Source of the DNA: Myxococcales bacterium
GTDB lineage: Bacteria > Myxococcota > Myxococcia > Myxococcales > Anaeromyxobacteraceae
Assembly (NCBI GenBank): GCA_021779335.1
Contig: JAJYAW010000080.1
Span: forward strand, 1 to 9,451
Length of the DNA: 9,451 nucleotides
Direction: 5' to 3'
In this document: one piece after another, positions 7,493 to 9,451 of the stretch
Layout: the number at the start of each line of letters is the position of its first letter
How positions within the stretch are numbered: position 1 is the first letter of the stretch
Made by a program: the position numbers and the translations under genes
The notes under the pieces: generated by a model
Told to the model about the DNA's origin: nothing
Database searches by the model: none
What the model saw: the letters and a program-made list of their open reading frames with translations, nothing else

Positions 7493-8686
7493 TCAGCCGA
7501 TGACGCCGAGCGCCCGGCCGGTGCGCTCGAAGGCCGCCACCGCCGTCGCCAGATCCTGCCGCGAGTGGGCCGCGCTCATCTGGGTGCGGATGCGCGCCTT
7601 CCCCTTCGGCACCACCGGGAAGAAGAAGCCCATGGCGTAGACCCCCTCCTCGAGGAGGCGGGCCGAGAAGGCCTGCGCCAGCGGCGCCTCGAGGAGCATG
7701 ACCGGGACGATGGGGTGCTCGCCGGGGAGCAGCGTGAAGCCGAGCCGGGTCAGCTCGGCGCGGAAGAAGGCGCTGTTGTCGCGCAGCCGGGCGCGCAGGT
7801 CGTCGCCCCGCTCCAGCAGGTCGAGCACCGTCAGGCTCACCGCCGCGATGGCCGGCATGAGCGTGTTGGAGAAGAGGTAGGGGCGCGCCTTCTGGCGCAG
7901 CCAGGCCACCACCTCCCTCGAGCCGGCCACGTAGCCGCCCGAGGCCCCGCCCAGCGCCTTGCCGAGCGTGCCGGTGACGAGGTCGACCCGCCCCTGCACG
8001 CCGAAGTGCTCGGGGGTGCCGCGCCCGCCCTTCCCCACGAACCCCACCGCGTGGCTGTCGTCCACCATGACCAGCGCGCCGTGCCGCCCGGCCAGGTCGC
8101 AGATCTCCGGCAGCTTCGCCAGGTAGCCGTCCATGGAGAAGACGCCGTCGGTGACCACCAGGGTGAAGCGGGCGCCGTCCGCCCTGGCCTGGGCGAGCTG
8201 GGCCGCGAGGTCCGCCATGTCCCCGTTGGCGTAGCGGTAGCGGCGGGCCTTGCAGAGCCGGATGCCGTCGATGATGGAGGCGTGGTTGAGGGCGTCGGAG
8301 ACCACCGCGTCCTCCTCGCCGAGCAGCGCCTCGAAGACGCCGCCGTTGGCGTCGAAGCAGGAGGAAAAGAGGATGGCGTCCTCGAAGCCGAGGAAGCGGG
8401 CCAGCCGCGCCTCCAGCTCGGCGTGGACGTCCTGCGTGCCGCAGATGAAGCGGACCGAGGAGAGGCCGAAGCCGTAGCGCGGCAGCGCCCGCTGCGCCGC
8501 CTCCACGAGCTCGGGCCGGCCCGCCAGCCCGAGGTAGTTGTTGGCGCACAGGTTGATGACGCGCCGGCCGCCGGTCTCCACCCAGGCGCCCTGCGGGCTG
8601 GTGAGGAGCCGCTCGCGCTTGGTGAGCCCCTCGGCCTCGAGCTGGTCGAGCTGGGCCCGCAGGTGGGCGGTGTAGCCGGGGTTCAT
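7493..8686 (-). CDS. kbl: Glycine C-acetyltransferase (2-amino-3-ketobutyrate CoA ligase)
   Basis: A pyridoxal-phosphate enzyme (397 residues) that cleaves 2-amino-3-ketobutyrate with CoA to glycine and acetyl-CoA, finishing threonine breakdown begun by Tdh. It is an alpha-oxoamine synthase. Visible motifs are NLCANNYLGLA (45-55), GFGLSSVRFICGTQ (72-85), H135 in NHASIIDG, VDDSHAVGFVG (208-218) and the PLP lysine K243 in GTLGKALGGASGGY. The GTQDVHAELE stretch favours Kbl over the related BioF, HemA and SPT enzymes, as does the neighbouring tdh. GGAGG sits five bases before the ATG at 8686. The gene ends 25 bases before tdh and starts 32 bases after the stop of an unrelated secreted-protein gene. 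Confidence 0.97.
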   Translation of the reverse strand: MNPGYTAHLRAQLDQLEAEGLTKRERLLTSPQGAWVETGGRRVINLCANNYLGLAGRPELVEAAQRALPRYGFGLSSVRFICGTQDVHAELEARLARFLGFEDAILFSSCFDANGGVFEALLGEEDAVVSDALNHASIIDGIRLCKARRYRYANGDMADLAAQLAQARADGARFTLVVTDGVFSMDGYLAKLPEICDLAGRHGALVMVDDSHAVGFVGKGGRGTPEHFGVQGRVDLVTGTLGKALGGASGGYVAGSREVVAWLRQKARPYLFSNTLMPAIAAVSLTVLDLLERGDDLRARLRDNSAFFRAELTRLGFTLLPGEHPIVPVMLLEAPLAQAFSARLLEEGVYAMGFFFPVVPKGKARIRTQMSAAHSRQDLATAVAAFERTGRALGVIG

Positions 8687-8718
8687 GGTGTCCTCCGGGG
8701 CGGCGCGTGGAGCATCGG

Positions 8719-9451
8719 TCAGGGGAGCCGGTAGGACACCGACGCCGAGATCGGCACCAGGTTGGCGCCCGCCTCGGCCGAGGTCTGGAAGTAGACGAAG
8801 TAGGCGTAGCGCCCCGCGTCCACCCTGGGGAGCTTCACCTCCTCGGTGGCGACGGTGCGCACCGCGTCGGCGGCGCCGCTGGTGGCCACCGCGGCCATGG
8901 GCTGGTCGTCCGAGCGGTAGAGGTAGGCGGCGGCGTCCACCCCGGGGTCGTCGTCGAAGTAGACGTAGCTGAAGCCGGTCACCTGGGCGCCGTCGGGCAG
9001 CGCCAGCGGCGCCACCAGGAAGTCGTCCTCGCCGCCGGTCTGGAAGCGCCCCACGCCGCCGGCGACGCTCCCCTGCGCGGTGCCGGTGGTGGAGAGGCGC
9101 GGCACCGCCGTCAGGGCCGACACCGACACCACGCCGCGCGGCAGCCGCTGGCAGCTCACCGAGCCGTCCGGCGCGATGACGCGGATGGCCGAGCCGGGGG
9201 CGCAGGTGCCCGTGATGCGCGCCTGCTTCTGCTCGAGGGCGTCGGCGGTGCGGATGATCTCGGCCGAGTGGGCCTCCAGCGCCGCGTTCACCTCCACCGG
9301 CATCCGGTCCGGAGAGAGCCGCCCCTCGGTGATCTCCTCGGCGCTGATGGGTCGCCCGCCCGGGAAGGCGCGGGAGGGGAGCCTGGCCCCGGCGGGCTGC
9401 GCCTGCGCGGGCCCGCGCGCCAGCCAGGCCGCCGCGGCCGCCGCGGCCGCA
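8719..9451 (-). CDS. Secreted protein of unknown function (5' end beyond window)
   Basis: The frame stays open from the stop at 8719 to the window end, giving 243 visible residues. The visible N-terminus is an Ala-rich stretch followed by WLARGPAQAQP. This looks like the end of a signal peptide with cleavage near AQA/QP, so the true start is outside the window; the internal ATG at 9303 is unlikely to be the start. A helical segment follows (about 37-78, starting SAEEITEGRLSPDRM). Then comes a Cys-bounded motif from I79 to C100 with GSAIRVIAPDGSVSC, which I believe recurs in secreted proteins of myxobacteria. The C-terminal part (about 130-243) is rich in beta-strand and aromatic residues (FSYVYFDDDPG, YAYFVYFQT, VSYRLP), suggesting a beta-sandwich. 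It lies 32 bases upstream of kbl with no visible link in function. Confidence 0.72.
   Translation of the reverse strand, partial: AAAAAAAAWLARGPAQAQPAGARLPSRAFPGGRPISAEEITEGRLSPDRMPVEVNAALEAHSAEIIRTADALEQKQARITGTCAPGSAIRVIAPDGSVSCQRLPRGVVSVSALTAVPRLSTTGTAQGSVAGGVGRFQTGGEDDFLVAPLALPDGAQVTGFSYVYFDDDPGVDAAAYLYRSDDQPMAAVATSGAADAVRTVATEEVKLPRVDAGRYAYFVYFQTSAEAGANLVPISASVSYRLP
9428..9450. repeat. Short tandem GCC/GCG repeat in a signal-peptide region
   Basis: A 9-base unit (GCCGCCGCG) occurs about 2.5 times at the window edge. Read on the minus strand it encodes the alanine run of the signal peptide of the secreted protein. It could vary in copy number by slippage, but only part of it may be inside the window. 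Confidence 0.55.

Overview
The window is very GC-rich and densely coding, with G/C-dominated third codon positions. The gene content is a quinol nitric oxide reductase, hemerythrin-like proteins, an enhancer-binding regulator with sigma-54 promoters, and kbl-tdh. This fits a myxobacterial or other deltaproteobacterial-type genome, for example an Anaeromyxobacter-like facultative denitrifier. The taxon is inferred from composition and gene set only.

Layout, left to right. Positions 1-192 carry no gene, but hold a leftward sigma-54 promoter (65-80) preceded by two CACC-N8-GGTG dyads. A stand-alone PAS-domain gene follows on the minus strand (193-636). The intergenic region 637-856 holds a matching regulatory unit facing right: two dyads and a sigma-54 promoter at 788-803. 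Rightward from there run a single-subunit quinol nitric oxide reductase (857-3139) and two different hemerythrin-domain proteins (3211-3762 and 3786-4295), closely spaced as an operon. They converge, sharing a CTAG stop, on a minus-strand GAF-AAA+-Fis sigma-54 activator (4292-5845). Upstream of that gene, on the same strand, lie a canonical bacteriohemerythrin (5923-6348) and the threonine-degradation pair kbl-tdh (8686 down to 6433). At the right edge is the 3' portion of a gene for a secreted protein of unknown function, cut by the window end.

How it works together (inference): this is a nitric-oxide detoxification and sensing island. The sigma-54 activator probably senses NO or a related signal through its GAF domain, binds the CACC-N8-GGTG dyads, and drives the reductase operon. 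It probably also drives an unseen gene left of the window from a near-identical promoter. The hemerythrin-like proteins may bind O2 or NO or handle iron for the system. The PAS protein has a His in the position of the FixL heme ligand and may be another gas sensor. The kbl-tdh pair converts L-threonine to glycine and acetyl-CoA and looks metabolically unrelated.

The most notable observation is the pair of sigma-54 regulatory units flanking the PAS gene. Their promoters share 14 of 16 bases, and the dyads have nearly identical spacing to the promoter and to each other. No tRNA, rRNA, CRISPR array, insertion sequence or convincing intrinsic terminator was seen.
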